64,000 bases of DNA from NCBI GenBank assembly GCA_963800065.1, contig CAWCZO010000003.1:558001-622000 (forward strand). Direction: 5' to 3'. This DNA comes from CAWJFJ01 sp963800065. Lineage in GTDB: Bacteria > Actinomycetota > Acidimicrobiia > Acidimicrobiales > UBA8190. The position numbers and the translations under genes are program-made. Positions 54,620-62,786 of the stretch are shown one piece after another (position 1 is the stretch's first letter; every line of letters starts with the position of its first letter). The notes beneath the pieces were generated by a model. The model was not told where the DNA came from, did no database searches, and was given only the letters and a program-made list of their open reading frames with translations.

Positions 54620-55684
54620 TCAGCGGGTGGCTGACACCCCCGATGGCTCATGAACGTCGCCGGCTCCGCCCAGTGCCCGCCGCCGTTCCGTCACCTCCTC
54701 GATGAAGGTCCGGCCCTGTCCCAGATAACGGAGAATGTCGGCCTGCGCCTGGGGGCGCGGGAGCATCCACGAGTGGCCTCCGGGAACCCAGACCACGTCC
54801 CGGTGAACGAGCTGGGAGAACTCGTGGGCGGTGGCGGCGTTGACGATCCGGTCGAAGCAGCCCCAGATGGGGAGGATGGGGACCGCCTCGTCGACGATAT
54901 GACACACCTCGTCACGGAGGTCGATGGTCATGATCATGGAGCCGACCGGGAGCGAGCGCCCCATGGTGCGCAGGTTGCGGCTGGCGTCGGGCCACAGTCC
55001 ACGCAAGGTTGACGGCAGCCTCCGCCCGATCAGGAGTCCGGGGGTGTCGAGGAGGACCGCCAGCATCAGGTCGGCGACGCCGGCCACATCCGGAACGACC
55101 GGCGACAGCAATGACACCAGCACGCCGTGCCGCTGCTTCCACTCGGGAGTGGCCGCTCCGTCGCGGTAGACGATCCCCAGGGTGCGCTCGGGGTGGGCGT
55201 CGGCGAATTGGACGGCCACGGCCCCGCCCATGGAGTGGCCGAGGAGAACGGCCTGCTCCACACCGAGGTGGTCGAGGAGATTGACGATCTCGTTGGTCAA
55301 GCCCCGGATCGAGACCCGTTCCCACGGGAGGGGGTCGCTCCCGGCGAATCCCGGAAGGTTGGGATTGATGACGCGCCATCCGAAGGTCTCGGCCAGGTGG
55401 ATGCTCTCACGCCAGTACATGCCACCGCCGGCGAAGTAGCCGTGGAGGTTGACGGCCCAGATGGGAGCGCTGCCGGGACCCTCGGGACCGAAGGCCGCCT
55501 CGTTGTCGGACACGGCGTACCGCATGCGACGGTCCTCGACGATGATCTTCCCCGGCACCATCTCGATGGCCCGACCGCCGTCCGCCGGCCGCCCGCACCA
55601 GGAGACCCCGGTGGTACGGCGAGCGGTGGGGGACCGGTCGGCCCGGTCCCGGCCCGCGCGAGATGTGAATGCAGGGAGACGCAT
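54620..55684 (-). CDS. alpha/beta hydrolase
   Basis: This alpha/beta-hydrolase-fold enzyme has VNLHGYFAGGGMYW as the oxyanion region, NLPGFAGSDPL after it, the nucleophile elbow LLGHSMGGAVAV, a later Asp (IWGCFDRIVNAAT) and the catalytic His in VPGGHSW. The substrate is unknown. The folded part begins near MVPGKIIVEDRR (ATG 55561, 313 residues). I give ATG 55684 (354 residues) because a TAGCCT -10 lies just upstream of it, but the first 40 residues are Arg-rich and low in structure, so 55561 remains possible. It follows nitronate monooxygenase on the same strand. Confidence 0.8.
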   Translation of the reverse strand: MRLPAFTSRAGRDRADRSPTARRTTGVSWCGRPADGGRAIEMVPGKIIVEDRRMRYAVSDNEAAFGPEGPGSAPIWAVNLHGYFAGGGMYWRESIHLAETFGWRVINPNLPGFAGSDPLPWERVSIRGLTNEIVNLLDHLGVEQAVLLGHSMGGAVAVQFADAHPERTLGIVYRDGAATPEWKQRHGVLVSLLSPVVPDVAGVADLMLAVLLDTPGLLIGRRLPSTLRGLWPDASRNLRTMGRSLPVGSMIMTIDLRDEVCHIVDEAVPILPIWGCFDRIVNAATAHEFSQLVHRDVVWVPGGHSWMLPRPQAQADILRYLGQGRTFIEEVTERRRALGGAGDVHEPSGVSATR

Positions 55685-55698
55685 GGCGACGGGCTCCG

Positions 55699-55704
55699 AG
55701 GCTA
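55699..55704 (-). promoter_or_regulatory. possible -10 element of the alpha/beta hydrolase gene
   Basis: TAGCCT on the minus strand, 14 bases before ATG 55684; identical to the elements at 37012 and 56787. Confidence 0.4.
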
Positions 55705-55739
55705 GTGCAGCACCCCCCCGGCTCCCGGGGATCTGAAGC

Positions 55740-56714
55740 TCAGGCACCCGTCGTCACGGCCGTGGCCCGGGCCAGAGCGTCTCCGGCCTCGGCGACGAAG
55801 CGGCGGACGAGGTCGCCCGCCGGCACCAACTCGTGGATGGCGCCCACCCCCTGCCCGGCGGGGTAGCACTCACGCGCGGGGTCCACCTCGGCGGTGGTGT
55901 CGTCCCCACCGAGGTGGAAGGCCTTCTCGGCGATGGAGCGCCCCAGCTGGGCCGGGAACCGTTCGAGTTCCTCGGCGTGGTCGTCGTAGTACGCCGTGTA
56001 GGTGTTGCGGACCACGCGCATCGTCTTGCCCGAGTACGCCCGACTGATGGTGGTGCCGTCCTCGGCCGTGGCCAGGAGGGCGTCCTTGTAGCCCAGCACG
56101 GCGCGGGCCTCGGGGGTGGCGATGAAGCGGGTCCCCACCCAGACCCCGTCGGCTCCCAGGGTGAGCGCGGCGGCCAGGCCGCGTCCGTCGGAGATGCCTC
56201 CGGCGGCCACCACCGGGACCCGGTCTCCGACGGCGTCGACGATCTGGGGGACGAGCGGCATGGTGGCGATCAAACCGGTGTGACCGCCGGCCTCGGTGCC
56301 CTGGGCCACGACGATGTCGCAACCGGCGTCGACAGCGCGTCGGGCGTGGTCGACGCGGCCGCACATGTTGATCACCAGGAGGCCGTGCCGATGGCACAGG
56401 TCCACCACCTCGGTGGGAACACCGAGTCCGGCCACGAACACCGACGCACCCCCTTCGATGATCTTTTCGACCGGGCCGGCCATGTCTCCGGGCATGGCCG
56501 TGAGGAGGTCCACACCGAACGGTTTGGCCGTGAGCTCGCGGACCTTCCGCATCTCCTCGACCATGCCCGCCGTCGACATCGTGGATGCTCCCAGGCATCC
56601 GAAGCCGCCGGCCTCGGAGACGGCGGCGACGAGGCCGTGGTACGACACACCGCCCATGCCGGCCAGCATGACGGGGTGTTCGATCTCCAGCATCTGGGTG
56701 AGTCGTGTGCGCAT
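55740..56714 (-). CDS. nitronate monooxygenase / enoyl-reductase-like FMN protein
   Basis: This 324-residue FMN-dependent TIM-barrel enzyme belongs to the 2-nitropropane dioxygenase/NMO family. Landmarks are HPVMLAGMGGVSYHGLVAAV, the phosphate-binding AQGTEAGGHTG, PVVAAGGISDGRGLAAAL and GADGVWVGTRF. NMO-family members oxidise nitronates, but many actinobacterial ones have other oxygen- or enoyl-reducing roles. The ATG is preceded by GCAGGGAGG at good spacing. It is divergent from the GH31 gene. Confidence 0.88.
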   Translation of the reverse strand: MRTRLTQMLEIEHPVMLAGMGGVSYHGLVAAVSEAGGFGCLGASTMSTAGMVEEMRKVRELTAKPFGVDLLTAMPGDMAGPVEKIIEGGASVFVAGLGVPTEVVDLCHRHGLLVINMCGRVDHARRAVDAGCDIVVAQGTEAGGHTGLIATMPLVPQIVDAVGDRVPVVAAGGISDGRGLAAALTLGADGVWVGTRFIATPEARAVLGYKDALLATAEDGTTISRAYSGKTMRVVRNTYTAYYDDHAEELERFPAQLGRSIAEKAFHLGGDDTTAEVDPARECYPAGQGVGAIHELVPAGDLVRRFVAEAGDALARATAVTTGA

Positions 56715-56786
56715 TCGTGCCTCCCTGCAGGAAGGCCTGGTTTAGCGGGGCGGGGCCGGGGGCGCCACCGGCGGGCCCGGGCCACA

Positions 56787-56792
56787 TAGCCT
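56787..56792 (+). promoter_or_regulatory. -10 element of the GH31 gene (leaderless)
   Basis: TAGCCT, six bases before GTG 56799. Confidence 0.5.
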
Positions 56793-56798
56793 CGGCCC

Positions 56799-59434
56799 GT
56801 GGCCGACCTGCGACTCTCGTACCGCCGGGCTCTCGCCCGGGGCCGGCTCGTCACCCGCACGGTCGCTGAGCTGGGAGTCCCCACGGTGGGGCTGGTGGCG
56901 GCCAACTCGGCCCGTCGCCAGGTGACGGCCTGGCGCGAGGCCCTGGGCCGGCGAGCCACGATGGTCGGGCGCATGCCGGGTCGTGTGGGCCGGGTGGTAC
57001 CCGACGGCACCGGCGCCCGGTTGGTCTTCGAGGACGCCGAACTCGACGTCCGCTTCCTGGCCGTCGACGTCGTCCGCCTGTCGTGGGGTCCCGGCCCCGC
57101 TCCGGTCCCTTACGCCGTGGTTGACGAGGCGCCCTGGCCGGTGCCCGAGGTGGCCACCGGCGCGCTGACCGACGGCGGGCTCGCCCTGCGCACTGCCGAG
57201 CTGACCGTCACCGTCGACGGGGAGGGGTCGGTGCGGATACTGCGACCCGACGGGACCCTTCTGCGTAGCGAGGCCCCTCCGGTCCAGCGCGGGGCCGGGT
57301 GGGAACTGCGTCACAGCATGCGGCCCGGCGAGCGCTTCAGCGGGCTGGGAGAGCAGTCCGGTGGCGTCGATCTGAGCGGTGGACGCTACGTGCTGTGGAA
57401 CACTGACGCCGGTGGTTCGTGGAGCTCGGGCCAGGGGCCCCTGTACCTGGGGATCCCCGTGGTGCTGGCCACCCACCCCGACGGGGACACACTCACGTTC
57501 TACGAGAATTCCACCCGCGGCGTCTTCTCCTTCGGGGAACCGGGTCAGCTCGGAGGGCCGGCGATTCGACGCGCTGTCGGCGGCATGGCATCGGTCGGCT
57601 TCGCCGGCGCCGTTCTGCGCCATTACGTCATGACGGGAGACGTCCCCCATCTTCTCGACCGTTACACGCAGCTCACCGGTCGTCCGGGCCTGCCGCCGCG
57701 GTGGGCGCTCGGATACCACCAGAGCCGGTGGGGGTACAAGACGGAGGCCGACGTGCGCGACGTCGTCGGCGGCTTCCAGGCTCTCGGGTTACCTCTGTCC
57801 GCCGTGCACCTGGACATCGACCACATGGACGGCTACCGGGTCTTCACCTTCGACCGGTCCCGGTTCCCCGAACCCGGGGCCCTGGCGTCGGAGCTGGGGG
57901 CGTCCGGGGTGAGACTGGTGACGATCGTCGATCCCGGCGTCAAGGTGGACGACGGCTACGACGTCTACCGCCAGGGTCTCGAAGGCGGACGATTCTGCGT
58001 CGACGGGGCGGGCCGGACCGTCGAGGGGGTGGTCTGGCCCGGCCGGGTGGTGTTCCCCGATTTCACCGCTCCCGGGACACGGGAGTGGTGGGCCGGCCAC
58101 TACCGACGCCTGACCGACGCCGGTATCGCCGGGATCTGGCACGACATGAACGAACCCGCCTCGATCTCCCTGCTCGGTGACCCCTCTCTGCCGCTGTCGA
58201 CGCGTCACGACTTCGACGGGCGTGGGGGCGATCACGCCGAAGGCCACAACTTGTACGGCCTGCTCATGAACAGGGCCGGACACGAGGGCCTGAGGGCAGC
58301 TCTCCCGCAACGGCGACCTTTCATCGTCTCGCGCTCGGGATGGGCCGGCATGCAGCGTTGGGCGTGGAATTGGACCGGCGACGTGGCCAGTACGTGGGAG
58401 TCGATGCGCCAGCAGATGGCGACGGTGATCGGGCTGGGCTTGTCGGGTGTGCCCTATTCGGGTCCGGACATCGGAGGGTTCAGCGGTGTGCCCGACGACG
58501 AGCTCTACCGCCGGTGGTTGCAGATGAGTGTCCTGCTGCCCTACTGCCGGACCCACTCGGTGCTGGGGGCGCCCCCCCGTGAGCCGTGGCGTTTCGGGGA
58601 GCCGACCCGCGGCATCATCGAGGCTTGGCTGCGCTTCCGGTACCGCCTTCTGCCGTACCTGTACACCCTCGCCCACCTGGCCGCCACCAGCGGGTCGCCC
58701 CTGGTCCGTCCGCTGTGGTGGCCGGAGGGCCCCGGGGACACCGCCGGGTCACCGGAGGGCGACGCCGTCGACGACGCCTTCCTCCTGGGCCCCGCCCTCC
58801 TGGTGGCGCCGGTCACCGCACCCGGAGCCGTCGAGCGGTCGGTGGAGCCGCCCCCCGGGCGATGGGGCAGCCTGTGGGCGGGCGACGGCAGCGGAGGGGC
58901 GGGGGCTACCGATGTTCGTCTCGACGCCCCCGCCGGTCGCACCCCCGTCCTCGTGCGCGCCGGATCGATCGTGCCCTTCGACGACGGGTGGATCCGCCAC
59001 GACGACGCCTGTGGGATCGACGCCGACGGCGACCTCGGCTCCGAGCACGACCCCATGGCGGCCGCCCCCGGGTCGTCTCAGGCTCTGGGGCTCGACCACG
59101 CGCCGCGGCTGCTGTCGTTTCACTGCTGGCCCACCGAGGGGGGCGGCGCCGACGGCATGTGTATCGACGATGCCGGGGACGGGTACGGTCCGCAACGGCG
59201 GGACACGTTGCAATTGGCGGGAGCGGTCGAGGGAGGGTCGGGGGTGGTGCTCTGGGACCGCCACGGTGACTTCCCGCCGCCGAGTGTCGTGCGGGTCGTG
59301 CTCCACGGGTTCGTGGTCGATGCGGCCACCGCCGACGGCGAGCCGGTGGCGACGAGGGGCTCCTCGTCGAGTGCCGCCCGTTCGAGGAGCTCCGACTGCA
59401 CGGGCTGCGATCGGTTCAGGAGCAGCCGTCTTGA
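56799..59434 (+). CDS. glycoside hydrolase family 31 alpha-glucosidase-like protein, apparent frameshift near the 3' end
   Basis: A large retaining glycosidase of GH31. The N-terminal beta-sandwich domain contains GERFSGLGEQSGGVDL and LYLGIPVVLA. The barrel carries WALGYHQSRWGY, HLDIDHMDGYRVFTF, the nucleophile Asp in IWHDMNEP, RSGWAGMQRWAWNWTGD with the acid/base Asp, and PYSGPDIGGFSG. C-terminal sandwich domains follow. The frame from 56799 is open to 59939, but after about 59340 it becomes Ser/Arg-rich and lies over the next gene. One base missing near 59350 would restore the end DEGLLVECRPFEELRLHGLR with a stop at 59432-59434, which I take as the true end. GTG 56799 follows a -10 element by six bases. 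Confidence 0.8.
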
Positions 59435-59475
59435 TCCTGAGGAGAAGCGCCCGGCGCGTCGTCCCCCCGGAAAGG

Positions 59476-60270
59476 ATGGACCTCCCCGGATACATCCTGC
59501 GCCGGTTGACGGTTCGCGACGCCCCGGCGGTCTCCGCCGCCGCCAACGAGAGTCTGGAACATCTGCGGCCGTGGATGCCCTGGGCCACGGCCGAAGGGGT
59601 CTCCGTCGAGGCCCAGCGTCTGCGGATGTCGGGCCCGGCGTGGTCGTGGGCCCCCGACGGCGACTACGGCTACGGCGTGTTCCTGGCCGACGGTCGGCTG
59701 GTGGGCGCTCTGGGCCTCCATCGCCGGGTCGGTCCCGGCGCCCTCGAGATCGGCTACTGGGTCCATGTCGATCACATCCGCAGGGGCATCGCCTCCATGT
59801 CGGCCCGGGCGCTCACCGATATCGGCTTTGCCCTCCGGGGCATCCGTCGGATGGAGATCCACTGCGACGCCGCCAACCGGGCCAGCGCGGCGGTGCCCGC
59901 CAAACTCGGCTACCGGATGGTCGGTTCCGAGGACCATGAGCCCGAGGCCCCGGGCGAAGAGGGCCGGCGTCTCATCTGGGTGGTCTACGAACGTGAATGG
60001 AAGACGTCGCCGCGCTCGAGTCAGCGCGGGGGCGTGTCCGAGGGTCCCGGGGCGGCGACCCCGGTAGTCCCCGATCCCGAGGTATCGGGGCCGAGGGCCA
60101 GGACGGCTTCGTCCACGGACGGGAAGAGATGGTCGCGCCCGATTCGGTCGAGGAGCCCGCTGCGGGCCAGGTTCTCCGGTGTGCCGGCCACGGCCCGGGC
60201 CACGGCCACGGCCACATGCTTGCCTTCGAGCTCGTCGAGCAACCCGGCCAGCGCCCTGGCACCGGTGTAG
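59476..60270 (+). CDS. GNAT acetyltransferase (RimJ/RimL-like) with a run-on tail
   Basis: Residues 1-175 form a complete RimJ/RimL-type acetyltransferase: LPGYILRRLTVRDAPAVSAAANE, LEIGYWVHVDHIRRGIASMSARAL (acetyl-CoA loop), RMEIHCDAANRASAAVPAKLGYRMVG, and a natural end VVYEREW near 60000. The frame has no stop there. It continues about 90 codons to 60270, antisense to the 3' end of the SulP gene, and encodes Ser/Arg/Pro-rich sequence. I consider the tail an artefact or a lost stop. Such enzymes acetylate protein N-termini or small amines. TTG 59431 overlaps the restored GH31 stop and is an alternative start. Confidence 0.75.
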   Translation: MDLPGYILRRLTVRDAPAVSAAANESLEHLRPWMPWATAEGVSVEAQRLRMSGPAWSWAPDGDYGYGVFLADGRLVGALGLHRRVGPGALEIGYWVHVDHIRRGIASMSARALTDIGFALRGIRRMEIHCDAANRASAAVPAKLGYRMVGSEDHEPEAPGEEGRRLIWVVYEREWKTSPRSSQRGGVSEGPGAATPVVPDPEVSGPRARTASSTDGKRWSRPIRSRSPLRARFSGVPATARATATATCLPSSSSSNPASALAPV

Positions 60271-61790
60271 TCGATGTCGCCGATGGCCACGGCGTCGAGG
60301 ACGAGAAGTTGTGACGGAGGGGACGCCGCCGCCAGAGCGCGGTGCACGGCCAGGCGGAAGAACCCGGCGTTGGCGAAGTACAGGGGGGCGCCGAAGAAGA
60401 AGACCACGACCCCGGGGACCACGGTGGCCTGGTTCGGAACATCGGTCGGTTCCCAGCTGGTGGTGCCCGGGATGCGACCGAGGACGAAGGTCTTGGGCCG
60501 GGCGCTGCGCCGGGTGCGGTCGAGGATGGCCAGGCCGACGGCGACGGCGATGCCCTGTTCGACGCCCACCACGGCGACGACCACGAGCGTCAGCACGGCC
60601 AGGACGAACTCCCACGTGTCGAAGCGCAGGATGCGCAGGAGGTCCCTGGCGTGGAAGATGCGGGTGGCCACATAGATGAGGACGGCGGCCAGGGTGGCCA
60701 GCGGGACATCGGTGAGGAGCCCGGCGGCGGGGATGAGAGCCACCATGACGACGGCGGCGCCCAGTCCGGCCGCCTGTGTCCGACCGCCGGTCGAGGCCAC
60801 GGCCGCGGTGCGGCCCGGGCTGGCGTTGACGGCGAAGGACCCGACCAGGCCGGAGAGGATGCTGCCGGCACCGACGCCGATGAAGTCGCGACCGACGTCG
60901 ACGTCGTAGCCGCCGGGGGCAGCGAAGGCGCTGGTGGTGGCGGCGGACTGGCTGACCACGACCAGGGCCACCACGGCGGCGACGGGAATGACGTGTCCGA
61001 GCGACGACCACGACAGAGCGGTCAGACCCACGTGCGGTGCGGCGTGGGCCACCGTCCCCAGAACGGCGACACCGTGGGCCCGGAGACCGGCGGCGGCCAC
61101 GACGACGGTCGAGCCCACCAGACCGAAGAGGGCGCCCGGGATACGCCTGTCGAGCCGTTCGGCGGTGAGGACCACGACGAAGACGACGACGCCGATGGCC
61201 AGCGTCCATCGGTTGGCGGAACCGAGGTGTCGGACGACGTCGATCACCCGGTGCACGGTGGTCCCGCTCACGGAGGGCAGGCCGAACAGGTCGGGCAGCT
61301 GGTGGACGACGATGATCACCGCCACCCCGGCCAGGAAGCCGGCGATGATCGGTGCCGAGAGGAACTCGGAGATCCAGCCCAGGCGCAGAAGGCCCACCAG
61401 GACCACCAGGACGCCCACCACCACCGCCGTCAGTCCGACCAGGGCGATGTAGCGGGGCGAACCGGTGGGAGCCAGATGGGCGATGCCCACGGCGAAGAGG
61501 GGCGCGATGGTGGAATCGGCGCCCACCGACATCAGCGCGTTCGACCCGAGCAGGGCGAAGAGGACGGTGCCGGCCACGAAGGCGAAGAAGCCGGTGATGG
61601 GGGGCATGCCGGCCAACCGGGCCGTGGCCAGCTGTTCGGGAACGGCTATGGCCAGGAGCATCACACCGGCGCCCAGATCGGAGCCCAGCCAGGCCCGCTG
61701 GTATCCGTGCATCGACGATGCCAGCCACATCGCTCCCCGTCCTCGTCCACCCGACGGGTGCGCCGGGCTCGTCGACGGGGGGGTCACCAC
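60021..61790 (-). CDS. SulP-family anion transporter with STAS domain
   Basis: This 589-residue SLC26/SulP-type membrane protein has an N-terminal cytoplasmic stretch and about 14 hydrophobic segments with LAIAVPEQLATARLAGMPPITGFFAF and LFALLGSNALMSVGADSTIAPL. The SulP signature region GSFAVNASPGRTAAVASTGGRTQ follows later. The C-terminal STAS domain (about 445-570) contains LLVLDAVAIGDIDYTGARAL. Members carry sulfate, bicarbonate, dicarboxylates or chloride; the ion cannot be chosen here. GTG 61790 lies 10 bases after DUF503, and ATG 61730 is an alternative start. Its 3' end is overlapped by the GNAT run-on. Confidence 0.88.
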   Translation of the reverse strand: MVTPPSTSPAHPSGGRGRGAMWLASSMHGYQRAWLGSDLGAGVMLLAIAVPEQLATARLAGMPPITGFFAFVAGTVLFALLGSNALMSVGADSTIAPLFAVGIAHLAPTGSPRYIALVGLTAVVVGVLVVLVGLLRLGWISEFLSAPIIAGFLAGVAVIIVVHQLPDLFGLPSVSGTTVHRVIDVVRHLGSANRWTLAIGVVVFVVVLTAERLDRRIPGALFGLVGSTVVVAAAGLRAHGVAVLGTVAHAAPHVGLTALSWSSLGHVIPVAAVVALVVVSQSAATTSAFAAPGGYDVDVGRDFIGVGAGSILSGLVGSFAVNASPGRTAAVASTGGRTQAAGLGAAVVMVALIPAAGLLTDVPLATLAAVLIYVATRIFHARDLLRILRFDTWEFVLAVLTLVVVAVVGVEQGIAVAVGLAILDRTRRSARPKTFVLGRIPGTTSWEPTDVPNQATVVPGVVVFFFGAPLYFANAGFFRLAVHRALAAASPPSQLLVLDAVAIGDIDYTGARALAGLLDELEGKHVAVAVARAVAGTPENLARSGLLDRIGRDHLFPSVDEAVLALGPDTSGSGTTGVAAPGPSDTPPR

Positions 61791-61799
61791 GCTGAGGCT

Positions 61800-62093
61800 T
61801 CAGTCATCCAGATCGAGCCAGTGTCGCGCGCTCGAGAGGACCGTGACGCGGGGATCGGACCAGACGAAGCGTTCGACGCGGTCGAGCACCTCCTCGACCC
61901 TCCCCGCCGTCGGAGCCACGAAGGCGAACCCGAGGGCAGCCCGTTGCCGGAGATCGTGGTGGTCGACCTCCGAGCCCGAGACACCGAATCGCCGCCGGGA
62001 CGTCTCGAGGAGGTGACGGATGACCGAGCGCTTCTCCTTCAGGGAACCGCTTTCGGGAAGGTGGAGCTCGATCTCCAGGGCGGCGACGTGCAC
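61800..62093 (-). CDS. DUF503 family protein (YlxP-like)
   Basis: This 97-residue protein matches the DUF503/YlxP family: LHLPESGSLKEKRSVIRHLL near the N-terminus, EVDHHDLRQRAALGFAFV in the middle and WSDPRVTVLSSARHWLDLDD at the end. In many bacteria it sits near ribosome-maturation genes, but here it precedes a SulP transporter with which it probably shares a transcript. Function is unknown. The start is GTG 62093. Confidence 0.85.
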   Translation of the reverse strand: MHVAALEIELHLPESGSLKEKRSVIRHLLETSRRRFGVSGSEVDHHDLRQRAALGFAFVAPTAGRVEEVLDRVERFVWSDPRVTVLSSARHWLDLDD

Positions 62094-62189
62094 CGTCAGG
62101 CCCGGTGCGAACGTCGCATGACGTGGAGACTATCGACCGGCGCCGACGGGCACCGACTTCGGGAATGCGGTCCCGGTGGCGGCCGCTGA

Positions 62190-62195
62190 TACGGT
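62190..62195 (+). promoter_or_regulatory. -10 element before a leader mini-ORF
   Basis: TACGGT lies seven bases before GTG 62203, the same layout as the leaderless promoters of real genes in this window. Confidence 0.4.
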
Positions 62196-62202
62196 GACGC
62201 CC

Positions 62203-62226
62203 GTGTCAGGGATCGGGAACCGCTGA
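62203..62226 (+). other. possible seven-codon leader ORF
   Basis: GTG 62203 opens a seven-codon frame (VSGIGNR) whose TGA (62224-62226) overlaps the ATG of the next gene as TGATG. If transcription starts at the GTG, ribosomes would load on this mini-ORF and pass to the downstream start by termination-reinitiation. It may instead be only a short untranslated leader. Confidence 0.3.
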
Positions 62227-62786
62227 TGCCGACCTGGCTGAGCGACGACGAGTACCGGACGCTCACCGCCGCGTGCGAACGGCTCATCCCCTCCGACGAG
62301 ACGGCGGGGGCCACCGACGCCGGCGTGCCCGACTACATCGACGGCCTGCTCGGGGCCTTCGCCGTGGATCCGCCGCGGATCTGGGCCGGTGGTCCCACAT
62401 CGGGTCGCTTCGGCGGTGGGCCGGGGTTCTCCACCTTCCACCGGCTCGGTCCTCTCGACGAGCTGGCCTGGCGGATGCGGATCGAAGGATCGCTCGGGAT
62501 TCCCGAACGCGAGTTCAACGGTCCCGTCGTCGGCTGGCAGCAGCGCTACCGTGACGGGCTGGCCGCCCTGGGGTCCGACTTCTGCGACGTGAGCGGCGAG
62601 GAGCAGGACCAGCGATTGCGGGCCGGGAGGGAATTCACGGTCCTGCTGTACGGTCATTGCTGCGAAGGAATGTACGGGGCACCCGAGTACGGGGGGAACC
62701 GACAGACGGTGGCATGGCAGTCCATCGACTTCCTGGGAGACGTCCAGCCCCGGGGATTCACCGACGCCGAGGTCTCCGGTCCGTGA
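62226..62786 (+). CDS. gluconate 2-dehydrogenase subunit 3 family protein
   Basis: This 186-residue protein of the small-subunit family accompanies membrane or periplasmic GMC-type dehydrogenases. The pattern LSDDEYRTLTAACERLIPSDE-x-AGATDAGVPDYID at the N-terminus and the C-terminal GMYGAPEYGGNRQTVAWQSIDFLGD are characteristic. Most relatives have a Tat signal; this one has none visible, so cytoplasmic action or co-export with a partner is possible. Its stop overlaps the GTG of the GMC oxidoreductase gene, its expected partner. Confidence 0.82.
   Translation: MPTWLSDDEYRTLTAACERLIPSDETAGATDAGVPDYIDGLLGAFAVDPPRIWAGGPTSGRFGGGPGFSTFHRLGPLDELAWRMRIEGSLGIPEREFNGPVVGWQQRYRDGLAALGSDFCDVSGEEQDQRLRAGREFTVLLYGHCCEGMYGAPEYGGNRQTVAWQSIDFLGDVQPRGFTDAEVSGP

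Noticed and set aside
59435..59939. The GH31 frame beyond 59434 as a real C-terminal domain
   Set aside because: It is Ser/Arg/Pro-rich, lies wholly over the acetyltransferase gene, and the next frame gives a better GH31 end with a stop.
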